Program-made: the position numbers and the translations under genes | Part shown: one piece after another, positions 12,001 through 23,600 of the stretch | Numbering within the stretch: position 1 is the first letter of the stretch | How the letters are laid out: the number at the start of each line of letters is the position of its first letter | Assembly: GCF_020085105.1 (NCBI RefSeq) | Contig: NC_058051.1 | Span: 1,042,001-1,106,000 of the forward strand | Length of the DNA stretch: 64,000 nucleotides | Reading direction: 5' to 3' | DNA from: Siniperca chuatsi | Taxonomy: Eukaryota; Chordata; Actinopteri; Centrarchiformes; Sinipercidae | Notes under the pieces: generated by a model | The model's database searches: none | Told to the model about the DNA's origin: nothing | The model's input: the letters and a program-made list of their open reading frames with translations, nothing else

Positions 12001-13437
12001 AGGGCCAACAATCAAAACTGGAGGGAAAACAAAGACAGGAAGTAAAAACACAAGACACACTAGGGAAGGAGAATACTACAAAATAAAACAGGAAGTGACA
12101 ACACCTAAACTACCACAGATGTACCTTTGAATTCAAGCGACTCTAGAAAAATGAAGCTCAAATGTGTAGGCAGGCATAACAACGCTGGCCAACCCTGGTT
12201 GTCTTTGAGTTAGACTTATGGCCTGATGAAGACGACCAAGAAAAAGGACACAATTTGAAAATAAAAATTCCACATCGCATTCAATTACATTATCATTATG
12301 CAATGCTTTGAAGTACGCTGAGAAGTTGTACTTTTTGTCAAACACAATGCACACACAAATGGAAAACAGCGGTGGACGTCCGCAGTCATGTGGCCGCATA
12401 AACAAATGACTACATTCCACCTAAACATCTGCAGAATCAGTTTGTCTCAGTTTTCCCAATACCTCTGCTTTGTGTAAACAGGTGCCGTGTACATGCACGA
12501 GTGTCCAGCAGCACCAGTTATCCCAGTGTATGTGATGGTGTGTGGGATAATGGCCCTGCTGATAATGGGCCTGTTTGCTTTGCCAAAGTTCTTTTATCCA
12601 GCAGCACTGGGCAGCAGGATCTGGGCTCTGTGGATCCTCAGCCTGGTCCTGTTCTTCCTCATCTGGTTCGTCTATGGTAAGTCACACTTGAGAATCTCTA
12701 GATCGTCATCATCATCATCATCTTTGTGGAGCTGTTAATGTCAGCCAGTCAGTGTCCTCCACCTCTGAAAACGATGCTGCATACATTGTGTTCATATCAT
12801 TTTATTCTCATCAAGGTAAATATGTAAAATTAGCACGATTTAGACTTTTGGTCATAGTGCCCCACAATAATAATAATAATAATGCTAATACTAGAGGACT
12901 AATCGTGATCCAGTTCCATGTTATGATGTGTGGGAGTTTTTATCTACTGAACTTACAGATTGTTAGGTTGAAAATGTTATTCATTCATTTAGTCTCTTTC
13001 TGTCCTCAGGCAGTTACCAGATTTATTCTGTATATCCACCCAACTACGCCAAGAACACCACCGACCCAAACAGCTTCAACGACAGCGTCCTCACTCCCGC
13101 TGCACCTGATAACAACCTCGGCCTCACCTTAGAGAACCAGAACCAGAGTCTTCCAAACCTCAACCAGACCTGGATGATCAACACCAACCGGACTTTGAGG
13201 AAGCTGATTCAAACTTTGGCCCTCAGCAACATCAGCAGTGAGATAAACAGAGAGCACCTGAACGCTACACAACTGGTGTCCACAGCAGTGCCGTACTGTG
13301 ACAGGACCGTGTACCTGTTTGCTTTCTGGACCACCACACTGGTCTATGTGTTCGCAGCAAACGTCCTGGTGACGATCATCTGTTTGTATGGTTTCATGAA
13401 AATTACTAATAAGTTTATACAACTTCTGGGTATCTGA
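9069..13437 (+). CDS. Transmembrane protein 272-like, four-TM protein with a glycosylated loop
   Basis: Four coding exons with canonical splice sites and continuous phase: 9069-9132, 9220-9270, 12482-12676 and 13010-13437, giving 245 residues. TM1 (IGAFIAGCIFLLVTAFPIVQ) spans exons 1-2. It is followed by the family hallmark PIVQIALGAVYMHECP and by IPVYVMVCGIMALLIMGLFA (TM2), then ALWILSLVLFFLIWFVYG (TM3) and FWTTTLVYVFAANVLVTIIC (TM4). This order and the LGAVYxxxCP motif match the TMEM272 family of small membrane proteins, whose function is poorly known. Unusually, the TM3-TM4 loop is about 95 residues with seven N-x-S/T sequons. AATAAA at 13568-13573 is a likely poly(A) signal. An 'aatctgtgtcag' directly before the ATG could be a 5'-UTR acceptor, so an upstream exon is possible. 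Exon 3 contains the left breakpoint of the segmental duplication; exon 4 lies wholly inside the duplicated unit. Confidence 0.85.
9271..12481 (+). other. Intron 2 of the tmem272-like gene
   Basis: A 3.2-kb intron between a consensus donor (GTAAGT) and an acceptor (AAACAG). It holds a run of 20 A around 10,101-10,120 and a repeat-like block at 11.5-12.1 kb. No other gene was recognised. Confidence 0.75.
11500..12115. mobile_element. Dispersed repeat, LTR-like fragment
   Basis: The block is A/C/G-rich ('actaaataccctaggggagg', 'gacacaggtgcaaacaatca', 'aaaacaaagacaggaagt', 'aaaataaaacaggaagtgac'). It resembles the inverted end of teleost LTR retroelements. Several overlapping frames are open on both strands but none looks like a protein. 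The family is uncertain. Confidence 0.4.
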
Positions 13438-13567
13438 ACTGAGCCGGATATGATTCCTTTCCTAAAATAACAGTTACTCTGTAGTGGTTTTGTAGCAAAG
13501 ATGGGAAAATGAAAACCAAAGCGTTTCAAAGGAGTTGGCACCATCTTCTTTAGGCTGAGTGAAGCTC

Positions 13568-13573
13568 AATAAA
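13568..13573 (+). terminator. Poly(A) signal AATAAA of the tmem272-like gene
   Basis: AATAAA lies 131 bp past the stop codon, with a second AATAAA near 13,633. The cleavage site cannot be seen directly. Confidence 0.5.
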
Positions 13574-13639
13574 TAATAAGGATGCTTTGTAATGAAATGT
13601 CGAGATTTGAACGTTCCACTTGTTCCTTGAGAAATAAAG

Positions 13640-15284
13640 AGAAATCAAAGATTTGAACACTTCCCGTTCGGACGATTGGGAAACAGAAGTTCTATGTTGC
13701 TTCAGCACGTGTGCTGATGTAAGTGATTTCTACATACAGTGCACACTACCGATACGCCTCCACAGTTCTAAAGCAGCACAGTCATGGGTCAGTGTATACT
13801 TTGTACCACTCTTGTATCAACTTAGGGATGCTTTATAATGAAGGCAGGTTTGAGTTAGTTGAGCGATAGCCGGTGTTATTACTATTGATAAGAAATCTCT
13901 GTACAAGGCTGATTGGTATGCAAATATTATTAGTTTAGTTACAGATTAATGTGAGGACTTTATCTGTAAACACAGTGTGAAAGTTACTCTTAAGGGTTAT
14001 GAAAAGTTATGGAAGGGAATTCCACAGGCCAACTTACGTATTCAGACCTGTCATTGCTCTTCTTCTCACAGTCCTGCTGTAACAACTACTAAAACTACTC
14101 CTTGAATGACAGGAAACAAGTTCTACTTCATTTTCACCCCTCTGTTTTCTACGACGTTGATGAAAAACCATCCCACGTGCCGTGCTAGGAGTGCATGCTA
14201 CAGCAGCAGCAGGGTTAGCTGCTGTGCTATGCTAGCTCCCCCTGCTGACGTTTCATGGTCTCTCATCTGTTTTTGGAAGCACTGAAATGGTGGGAAAGTT
14301 AACACTTTTAGCTTTTTTGTTTGTTTGCTAAAAATCATTTGTGGAATCCAAAATGATAATAATAAATTCATGTTCACATTGGAAATGAACTTCAAAGAGA
14401 AATTGAGAATTTGCTTTTACTCTTTACGTCCACATGATGGATTTTTATGCACTGATTTAAATGTGTGCACGGTGACGCAGTGCGGATCTTAGTATCTATA
14501 CAACACATTTTAGAACAAGTGACCCCAACACTGACTGAGATTCACACATTTGTATCTTGGGATGTGTAAGTCTTTGAGCATCTGTGGTATCTTTGTGGAA
14601 TAAGGATTGAGATGTTTTGTTATTATTAATCTACATAACATAAAGATATTTTAATAAACTCTTGAAATATATAATGTTATATTGGTCCAGCTCTCTGTCG
14701 TTTTACAGTCTGCTGCCGTGTAAAAGCATTTTCCAAGGTCTTAACCCCAAATGATGCAGCTGAACTGTATTATGGATATTTACTTCAGTGAATACAGTTC
14801 AGCCCCCAGAGTAACCTGCACCACCCAGTGGAACAACACAAACAAGGAGACACTGTAGCTCTCAGCTCGCTTTATTAAGTATTTCAGACATACGGTTGCA
14901 TGCTATTCAGGCCATAATGAGAGAGCATTGTGCAAAGTAACACACAGAATATATTGCAAGTTCATTGTTACCCAGAACATCAGTTTTAATTTAGCTGTAG
15001 CACTTGCAGTTACATTGAATCCATGAATGAAACATTTGACACCATTTTTAAGATAATGCATGAGATGCTGTAGACACAGAGCAGGGGCGCAGTGATAAAC
15101 AGAATTTAGGAAAATGTGAACTGGACGCAACCTGGTGGACCTGAAGGTAGCAAGATTACTTTATGGAAGAAGAAGAATTCACCAAGTGCAAAGAGCTTTG
15201 TTAAGAACATTCCTGTCATCCAAACTGTGGCAGGGATTTTGTTCAATTCAGTTCAATTTACTGTATACTGTATATAGAGACACA
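13640..15284. other. Spacer downstream of the tmem272-like gene
   Basis: No gene recognised. The sequence is duplicated almost unchanged at 33.2-34.87 kb. Short open frames shared by both copies have no family resemblance. Confidence 0.5.
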
Positions 15285-15965
15285 AGATGTCGAGTTAGTA
15301 ACATGCAGTAATGGGATAAAAATGCATAGAGACGGAGAGGGAGAGGAGGAGAGAGGAAAGAGGTGCATCATGGGAAGTCTCCCGGCAGTCTAGGCCTATA
15401 GCAGCAGAACTAAGGGATGGTTCAGGACTCACCTGAGCCAGCTCTAACTATAAGCTTTATCACAGTGGAAAGTCTGAAGCCTGCTCTTAAATGTGGAGAT
15501 GGTGTCTGCCTCCTGAACCCAAACTGGGACCTGGTTCCACAGGAGAGGAGCTTGATACCCGAAGGCTCTGGCTCCCGGTCTACTTTTGGAGACTCTAGGA
15601 TCCACAAGTAACCCTGCATCCTGGGAGCGCAGCGTTCTAGTCGGGTAATAAGGAATTACGAGATCTTTAAGATCCGATGGTGCCAGACCATTAAGAGCTT
15701 TGTAGGTGAGGAGAAGGATTTTAAATTCAGTTCTGGATTTTACAGGGAGCCAGTGCAGAGAAGCTAATATTGGATAAATACGATCTATTTTTCTAGTTCT
15801 TGTCGGTACGTGCTGCAGCGTTCTGGATCAGCTGGAGAGTCTTAAGGGACTTATTCGGGCAGCTGGATAATAAGGAATAGTCCAACCTAGAAGTAACAAA
15901 TGCATGCATTAAGTTTTCTGCATCATTTTGAGACAGGATGTGCCTGATTTTTGCAACGTTTTATC
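15285..15965 (-). mobile_element. L2-like LINE fragment: end of the reverse-transcriptase ORF and 3' tail (unit A)
   Basis: The minus strand encodes the conserved C-terminal block of fish non-LTR retrotransposon ORF2 (FKILLLTYKALNGLAPS, YPTRSLRSQDAGLLVDPRVS, then RAFRYQAPLLWNQVPVW and FKSRLQTF). The usual 3' flank with 'aactaagggatggttcagg' on the plus strand follows. It is a 5'-truncated, inactive copy. Confidence 0.8.
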
Positions 15966-17260
15966 AGGTCTGCTTCCCCCTCTCCGAGCCCCGCCTCTAT
16001 TCTCTTCATCCAATCAGCAGCTCAGAAACTACTCCTCCATGTCTGAGGCACATCTCAAGCTTTATCCTGTAATATTTCGCAAAATGATTTCCCTACATTA
16101 CATCATTTCCTATAATGAAATATTTTCCCTACATTAACTCACTTTTAAAAAAATGTATGGATTTAAAAAGTGGAGCATCAAATTCATTTGAAATTGATAA
16201 TCAAAGCACACAAGGATATGCTATGCTTTAAGCCTGATTGAGTAATGGAAACATTGCACTAGAAATAGGCCTACAATATGCCCTCCTTTGCTAGTATGAG
16301 TGGGGATTCATATCATATATTATAATCCAACATTGACATTTGAAGTTTACTCCTTTTTGATGTTGTCCAAACTGGTCTGGTAGGCAGTGTCTGAAAATGA
16401 TTACATGTCTAAAATCGTCACATGACCTGAGGGAACGTGCTGTAATGGTTGCTTTTCTAGGAAAACTAACAAGGTTTGTACTGGGGATGTAAGCCTCTTT
16501 TAAACAGTGAAAAACCAAAGGGTCCTCATTAAAGAAACATCCTAACCCTGAAATTCTACCGTGTCTAATTTTAGACAGCATTTAGGACTTTACAGACCAA
16601 GATTTTCTATCTGCATTTAGCTGTTTTACTATCTTACCTAAAGTCAGGATTCAGATATTACTGAAGCATCTGAAATAGCTAAAATCCAAAAATGTCTAAG
16701 TCCTTACTATAAAACAGTGGAGAGCATCATCTGTATTAATTTTCCCACCATATATTTATGCATCCCCCTTTTTTCAAAGATGCCAAATAGATACAGTTGG
16801 GCAGCCATAGTAGGCTAATGTCAATTTTAAATTTAAAATGATCATTAGTTACAGCAATAGATTTTTAAAAAAGAGAATATGTCTGATTTCCACCTTATGT
16901 TTCTATCCTAACCACGTACCATAGTGATTTATGTGTTAACATAGTACATTTCAGTGGGGGTGTTTACCACTCACAGCCACCGAATCATATGGCCAATGGC
17001 AGAACTGCACAGGTGTAAAATAGTCACGTTAATATGTTGTTTGTAAATCGTTTGCAAGTCAATGTTTTACTGCATTATGGAGTGCAGAGGGGTGTAAAGT
17101 AGAATAAACTTTGGATTTACTTCTGTATTGGCAAATTTTCCTGTCCTGAGATGAGATAGGACAAGAAGTTAGGATTTGTTCTGTAATGAGCCCCTTGCAT
17201 AGTAAAATTCTGTTATTTTGAATTAAACCAAAAGGAAAAGCAATCCTCATGATACATATT
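15966..17260. other. Spacer 3' of SecA-like gene A
   Basis: No gene or recognised repeat. It is collinear with 35.56-36.90 kb in unit B, with a few small indels between the copies around 16.7-16.95 kb. Confidence 0.5.
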
Positions 17261-17261
17261 T

Positions 17262-17372
17262 GCTGGGTCTCTGTAAATAATATCATAAAGAGTACAGTCT
17301 AGACCTGCTCTGTAGGAAAAGTGCAACGAGATAACTTCTGTTATGAGTTGGCGCCATATAAATAAAACTGAA
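17262..17372 (+). mobile_element. L2-like LINE 3' tail remnant (unit A)
   Basis: 'gggtctctgtaaataat', 'gtctagacctgctctgtagg' and 'ggcgccatataaataaaact' reproduce the same tail seen at 5.3-5.45 kb. Confidence 0.7.
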
Positions 17373-17648
17373 TATCCAGAGAGGTCTCTTGGTGATCATC
17401 AGGGAGGTGGAAGATCTCTGTAGTTTTCATGGTACTTGTTCACCAGTCATATTCTCAGGTGTCGGTTCACTGTAAAAAAGAACACAATATTGTGTTTCTT
17501 GCACTTCTGGGTCAGTCACGTTCTACTTACTCCAGTGGCGGAGCCAATTGTTCCCTCATCAGTTTGGGCCTCTACTTCATGTAGCTCCCGTCCCTTTATT
17601 AACTATTCTAATACCATAAACACTCATATATGCATGCTGAATATGTGC

Positions 17649-17654
17649 TTTATT
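17649..17654 (-). terminator. Poly(A) signal of SecA-like gene A
   Basis: AATAAA on the minus strand, 35 bp past the stop codon. It is conserved at the equivalent place in unit B. Confidence 0.55.
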
Positions 17655-17688
17655 TTAGTATCATATTAAAAGTGATGTTACCTTTTCA

Positions 17689-20600
17689 TTATAGGAGGTT
17701 GAAGACTTGGTTCCTGTATGGGTCGTTTTGATTATCGTAGCCCTCGTTGTTGATCCATGTAGTAATGTTGGTAAGATTGGTGTTTGTCATGACTCCATTG
17801 CCTTGAAGCAGGTTGAACCATTTCTGTACCATCTCTGTACTGTGTTGCTGAAAACTCTTTTCAAAAATGGCAAGCCTGGTTTTACTCTTCGTGCTGTTCT
17901 GAAAGTTGTTGAAGTTCTTGGTGCTATTCAACTTGAATCTCACATTTGCACCAAGGATCGTCAGTTTGAAGGTGCCCTCAACATCATCTGTGCTTATGGC
18001 GGTAGCTAAGCATGTTCTGAAGGCTTTTGATTTGGTACTGGGAAACTCACGATGTATTTCTGCAGGCACATAAACAGTTGGAAGTTCAAGGCCATGATTT
18101 TTGCGCACACCAGGAATCAGGTTGTTATCTAGAGGAGATGAGTTTGTTGCCACTTCAAGCATGGCTTCTGCTAATCTGCTATTCTGGTTCAATTTTCTAG
18201 CTTCCAATATACTATGAACCGGTGGCTGGTGATCTGCATTGATGAACTTTCCAATTCCAGGATTATTTGTTGCATATTTTTTCCAGTTTTTGTAATATTT
18301 GATTTTTCCAACCTCTTTCTCAATAATCTTTGTCTTTTCTTTTATGATTTTCTTTTGTACAGCTCCCTCTGCCATGTACCAGTCCCCTCCTCTGATTGCT
18401 TCAGTCCACTCTTTGCGCTTGACGAAAGACTCCCATTGGCCTGGGTGTCTGAGGAGAGTGTCGGCCTCCACAGATCGGAGGCGGTCTGCTTCCAAAGCAA
18501 TTGCTTCTTCACTGGCCTCTGGTTTCATGCCTTTTGCCAAAGCATGAAACAGGCAGCTCTTGCCCTTGTTGACTATGCTCACTGGCTGGTTATTGATGGA
18601 CACATCATAATGGCCGTCTGGGTATTGGGCACTCTTTGGTCTGTAGATCAGTGTCACAGTTTGACTGGTGGGTTTAGTGACTGGGCTCAACTCCTGCATT
18701 TTGGTAAGTCTGCCATGGCTGTCCTCTGTTAGGATGACAACCTTAGTGCCAGTGGTTTCTGACAGGACTCTGATATCAAGAACGGTTCCTGCAGTCATGG
18801 GGTTCCTGATCTTTTCAGCATGTGACTGTGAGTGTTTACCTGCCTCTCCTGCAACTTTATGTTTAGACTTTGGCATGTATGCGATGTACCTGTTGTTCTG
18901 TCCAGCTCTGAGTTTTTCTGCTGTTCTGTCACTCTTTAAGCCAGTTCTTACATAACGACCAATGATGCCATTTACTTGGCCTTGAAGACGAGAAACAATG
19001 TGACTGGAGAACTTCTGGTGGAACACTTCTACCAAAACATCAGCCAATGTTGCACTGATGGTGTCGGCTAAATCCTGCTTGAATTTCTTCAGCATCTCAG
19101 TGTCTGAAGCAGACAGCTCATTTACCTTCACTTTCTCTGAAAACCCTCTTTCTTTTTTAAATATATTCAGCTGTTCATGAAGGTTTGTGAAAAACCTGCC
19201 GGAGAGGCTGTTCACTGCAATGATGGCGTCTCCTGCCAGTGTTGCCATGTGAAAAGCTTGGATGGCTGTCAGAATTCCATGTGCTTTTCCTTTGGCCTCG
19301 ACTTTAACTTTGTCAATCACTTTGGAGAAGGACGAGTTCATCTTTTTCTGCCAGCTGAGGTTTGCATAGAATGGCTGAACTGCAGTGTTGCTTAAGTTTC
19401 TGAAAATGGCCAGCAGTTCACTCTTTCTGTTCTCATCCTCCAGGAGATCATGAAGTTGCTTTTTATCCTCAAGGTGTGAGAGGATAATGGAGTCTACTAA
19501 CGTAGCCAAGGGCTCATTTTCTATGTTGGATTTCACGTCGTCAACAATTCCCTTTTCCAGCTCATTTTTGATGCCGTTTAGTATTTGTGTCAGTATTTCC
19601 TCTTCTGCCTTCCCCAATCCATAGGTAATGATTTCCTCTACCATTTTTTTAGCAGTGTGTTTTACTGCATTCTTCATATTTGTCTTTGCGACAACACTTA
19701 AACCATCTTTAACCTGTCTGGAGAGAAACTTTGGCATAGACTTCAGTTGTTTACCGAATCCCTTAATTAACGTTTTAGAAGCTGTGATGCCCTTTGCAAT
19801 CAGCTTTCCAACCCCATACCCAATGAGAGATACACCTATAGAAATGGCTTTTTCTATAGCCCATGCTTTCCAGCTGAATTCTCCTGTCACCATGGACTCT
19901 ATGCCATAGATGCAGTCTGATATTCCTTCAATGATGAGTCCAATGCCAACTTGAGCGAATGTACCAAATGTAAATGCAGTGAGCAGTGCTCCTCCAATAA
20001 TCTGTAAAACTCCAAGACAGAATACCAGCAGAGCTTCCCATGGGAAACGAGGCTCCTCTTCCACAGAAAAAACATATTTCAATCCTTGACTGTAGAGGTG
20101 GTAGGCTTCCACTTGGAGATCTTCGTCATCATTCGACACCAGGGAGAAAATTGGTAATTTTTTGAGCATTGCATACCTCCCTCTTTCATTTATTTCATCC
20201 AGCTTTTGGATGGCCTCACTAATGTTTTTGTCAAAGTACCCCAACATGGTGCACTTGGTTGTTAACTGTTTTTCAAGGCTGGTTGGGTTACTGTTGGCTG
20301 AGTCTGTAGACGACATCTTTACAAACTGCAGACAGACCATGGATTCCTCACTGAGATACTTCAGAGACTCCTGTGCGTTCGTTAGATCATCTCTGGCCTT
20401 AGTGAGGTAATCTGCATTTTGCTGCTTTATAGTGCAGTACGCATGACTGTAAAAAGCTATGGCTGCCCAACTTTCATCTTGCTTCATGGCTTTTTCAAAT
20501 AGCCTGGCGCTGACGTCCCATTGTTTTTCACTCAGTGCGATATTTCCAAACTTGATGTAGTGATAAATGCTAGAAGAAGGTGAAGTCTGACTTTGAGACT

Positions 20601-23600
20601 GACTTTTTGCCAATGACAAATCAGCTTTCAAACTCTTTTGCAATTCATTTCTCTTCAACTGGTCAATTTCTTCTGATTTAGTTTGCAACCATATCCCCCA
20701 GAACTCATTCATGATGGCAACAACAGCTCTTTTGTCATCTGCATCTGTGATCTTATGAATATCTTGAAGAGTTCTGACATACTCTGAAAACAGGTCCTCC
20801 CGCAGTTTCAACTCCATGACATCGTTCATCATGTGATTTATCATTTCTGCTGCCAGTCTATCCCTTGTGTTCTTAGCTTCCTCCAGAGAAGACGCTGTCC
20901 TGAAAGACTGCTGCAGGTGTTCAGTGGACATGATTATTTGAGCAGATCCAGGTTTACCTTTGCGTGCGGTTCGACCAAAAGCCTGGAGTTCCACTCTTGT
21001 GTTCCCAGAAAGGAAGGAGAGGATCACAAATAATCCTCCATTGTTGTTCACCTGTTTAGACACTTTTATGTCTGTGCCACGCCCGGCAAGGTTTGTGGCG
21101 ACAATGACTTCACCAGGAAGCAGTTGCTTATCTATTTTGTTTAAACTGTCTGTGTCGCTGCGGCAGTAGAGAATGATTTCACCTGGGATACTGCCTTTCA
21201 GCTCTTTGTAGATCTCTTTAGCTTTGTTGATGGTTTCACAGATCACCAGGACTGCTCTTCCATCTCTGTATGAATTTGGGGAAATCTGAGCCATAACCAC
21301 ACGTTTTAGTTCAGATTTCCACTCTTCAGCTGAGGTCTTCAGAGTACCTTGGACCTCAAATAACTTCTTCCTGTTGAATGATGGCATTTTGCAGGCAGAG
21401 AGATTTGGATATAGGTCCTGCAAAAACAGCATGTCTGTTTTGCTCCCAAGTGTCCCCGTTGTTCCATATATTTTCCCATGGTACTTTTCAAAAAAGGAAA
21501 TGTTAGAAACGTAGTTTGTCACTATTGAAATTGTGCTCAGTTTGATTTTGTGTTTAATCTCAACAAACTGCTGCAGACCATCACCCCATTTCTTATTCAG
21601 TTCCACAATACCAGTTGATCTGAAATCCACTGGACAGACGTTGTCGTTTTCTACAACATATTCACGTCCTTGCTTCAGTTGCATTGCCAGAAAGGCATTC
21701 TGAACCCACACTGACACTTTCTTCTCCACCAGATTCTTCAAGAATCCAGGAATGCTGATTTTGTCTTCATTGTTTGTACACGGGGTGTACTGAATCTCCT
21801 CTGAGATCATTTCTGCAATGGGCTTGATGAGAGTTTCTTCTGAGTCATAGAGAGAACAACACAAGCCTTCCTCCAAGACAAGAAATGTAAGCTCTGAAAT
21901 GTCCTGGTTGTTGTACAGGCTGCGCTTTCTCAGACAGAGCAATCCCGTGTCGTCTAAAGTGTAAACAGTAAAACCATAGGGGACATAGTGCTCAATTTCT
22001 TGGAAAAAATCTACCACAGCATCCTGACTCACAGTTTTCAGTTTCCTAAGAAGTTCATCCTTTTCACTTTTGAAGAGATCCTCTGTAAATCCTTTTGGCA
22101 CAGTGTTGGATTCTTCAGCGATGCGTAAAATGTCCATTGGGTCATTAATATCAGTTTCCTCTGTGTCTATTGAGTCAAAGATGGCCTTGAAGAATGAAGC
22201 AGGAGGAGCCTGTACAAATGTCTGGTGTCCTGCAGACAGGAAGCCATACTGGCTGACATGGCCCCAGATCATGGCCAGAATAATGTTCAGGTGCTTCATG
22301 GAGACCATGGGACTGGACAGGTAGGTCAGCTGCACTCCCTGATCCAGTAGCAGTGAGTCCACTTCATCGATTATGATGCACTGATAGCTGCGATCAGGCC
22401 TCACATCCTTCATTTCAAATATCTGGCGAAGGTGATCTGCAGCGAAGGCTTCGATAGTTCCATAGACCACATCCTTCTGGTAGCATTTTTTTCGATCTTC
22501 ATCTTCGGTTTTATTTGTGTTTGTGTCAGCTGTCACACCAAAGTACTTGTAGAAGTTGGTCCATTCTTCTGCATCTCTTTGACATAACACAGAAGAGCTG
22601 GACACCACATCTACTTTTTTTCCCCAGAAGCGCACGCAGCACTGCAAACATTGCTATGACACAAGACTTCCCTTCTCCAGTGCCCATCTCCAGGAGCTTC
22701 CCAGTGTCAGACAAGGCCAAGAGGCACCAGCTGATCATCTGAGTGGCTCTGGGCCACCACTTCCTTTCAAAGTTGTGCAGGTGCGCAGCATTGCATAAGA
22801 CTGCCAGGAACTCCTGAAGGTCTTCTGTGTCCGTGCTGTGACTCAGATTCCTAGCTCGCTGTACATCTGTGTGGTTTTCAATTTCCCCGGTTTTGATCAG
22901 GTGTGTTACATGAGTTACTATACTGTATGATTTACTCAGTGTTTGTTCATCAATGTCTTTCATCTGCCGTATTTCGTCAAAAAGAGTGTCAATGCTTTTT
23001 ATTTTCTCGTCTCTGAGGCTCTTTTCTAAATGCTGGATCAGTTCCTCAGTTCTAGATGAATCTAAGAGCTTAAGGAGAGATTGGTTGTTCTCATCTGTCC
23101 ATTTGGAAGACACCTGATATGTTGCCATTAAATGTAAAATCTTCATGATGGAAATACAGTCTTCATCATGATGGTGGTCAGTCAATGCTCCAAGGAGGTT
23201 TAAGACTTCTACGCTTGACCAGAGTCTTTGTGCTCCAAGATTTGAAACCATCTGCAAGAGTTCCTTGGTTTGTGCTTTTGAGGCTTGGAAATGCTCCACA
23301 CAGGCAAATAAAATCTCCAAACACCATTTGCCTGCTGGAGATGTCCCGTTTTTCTCACTTTCTGGTTCTTCAGTAACCACTCTCAGGAGATTCTCAAGAA
23401 AGGTCAGAACAAAGACCTCATCAGAAGGCAATCCCTTTCCAGTAATTCTTTTTGAGATGGTGATGATTTTATTGTCAGTGTTTGTGTCTTTGTTTAGGTT
23501 GGTGTGGAGCACCTGAAAAAGAGCCTTAATAAACCTGTTTCTCAGTTCCATATCTTCACTGTGAAGTTTACCCATGAGGCTTTGCAGGACCTCTGCAGCA

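Noticed and set aside
22526-22650. Separate genes starting with Met at 25090 and 22647
   Set aside because: Both apparent starts are TTG codons inside sequence that is continuous in copy B. They reflect frameshifts, not gene starts.
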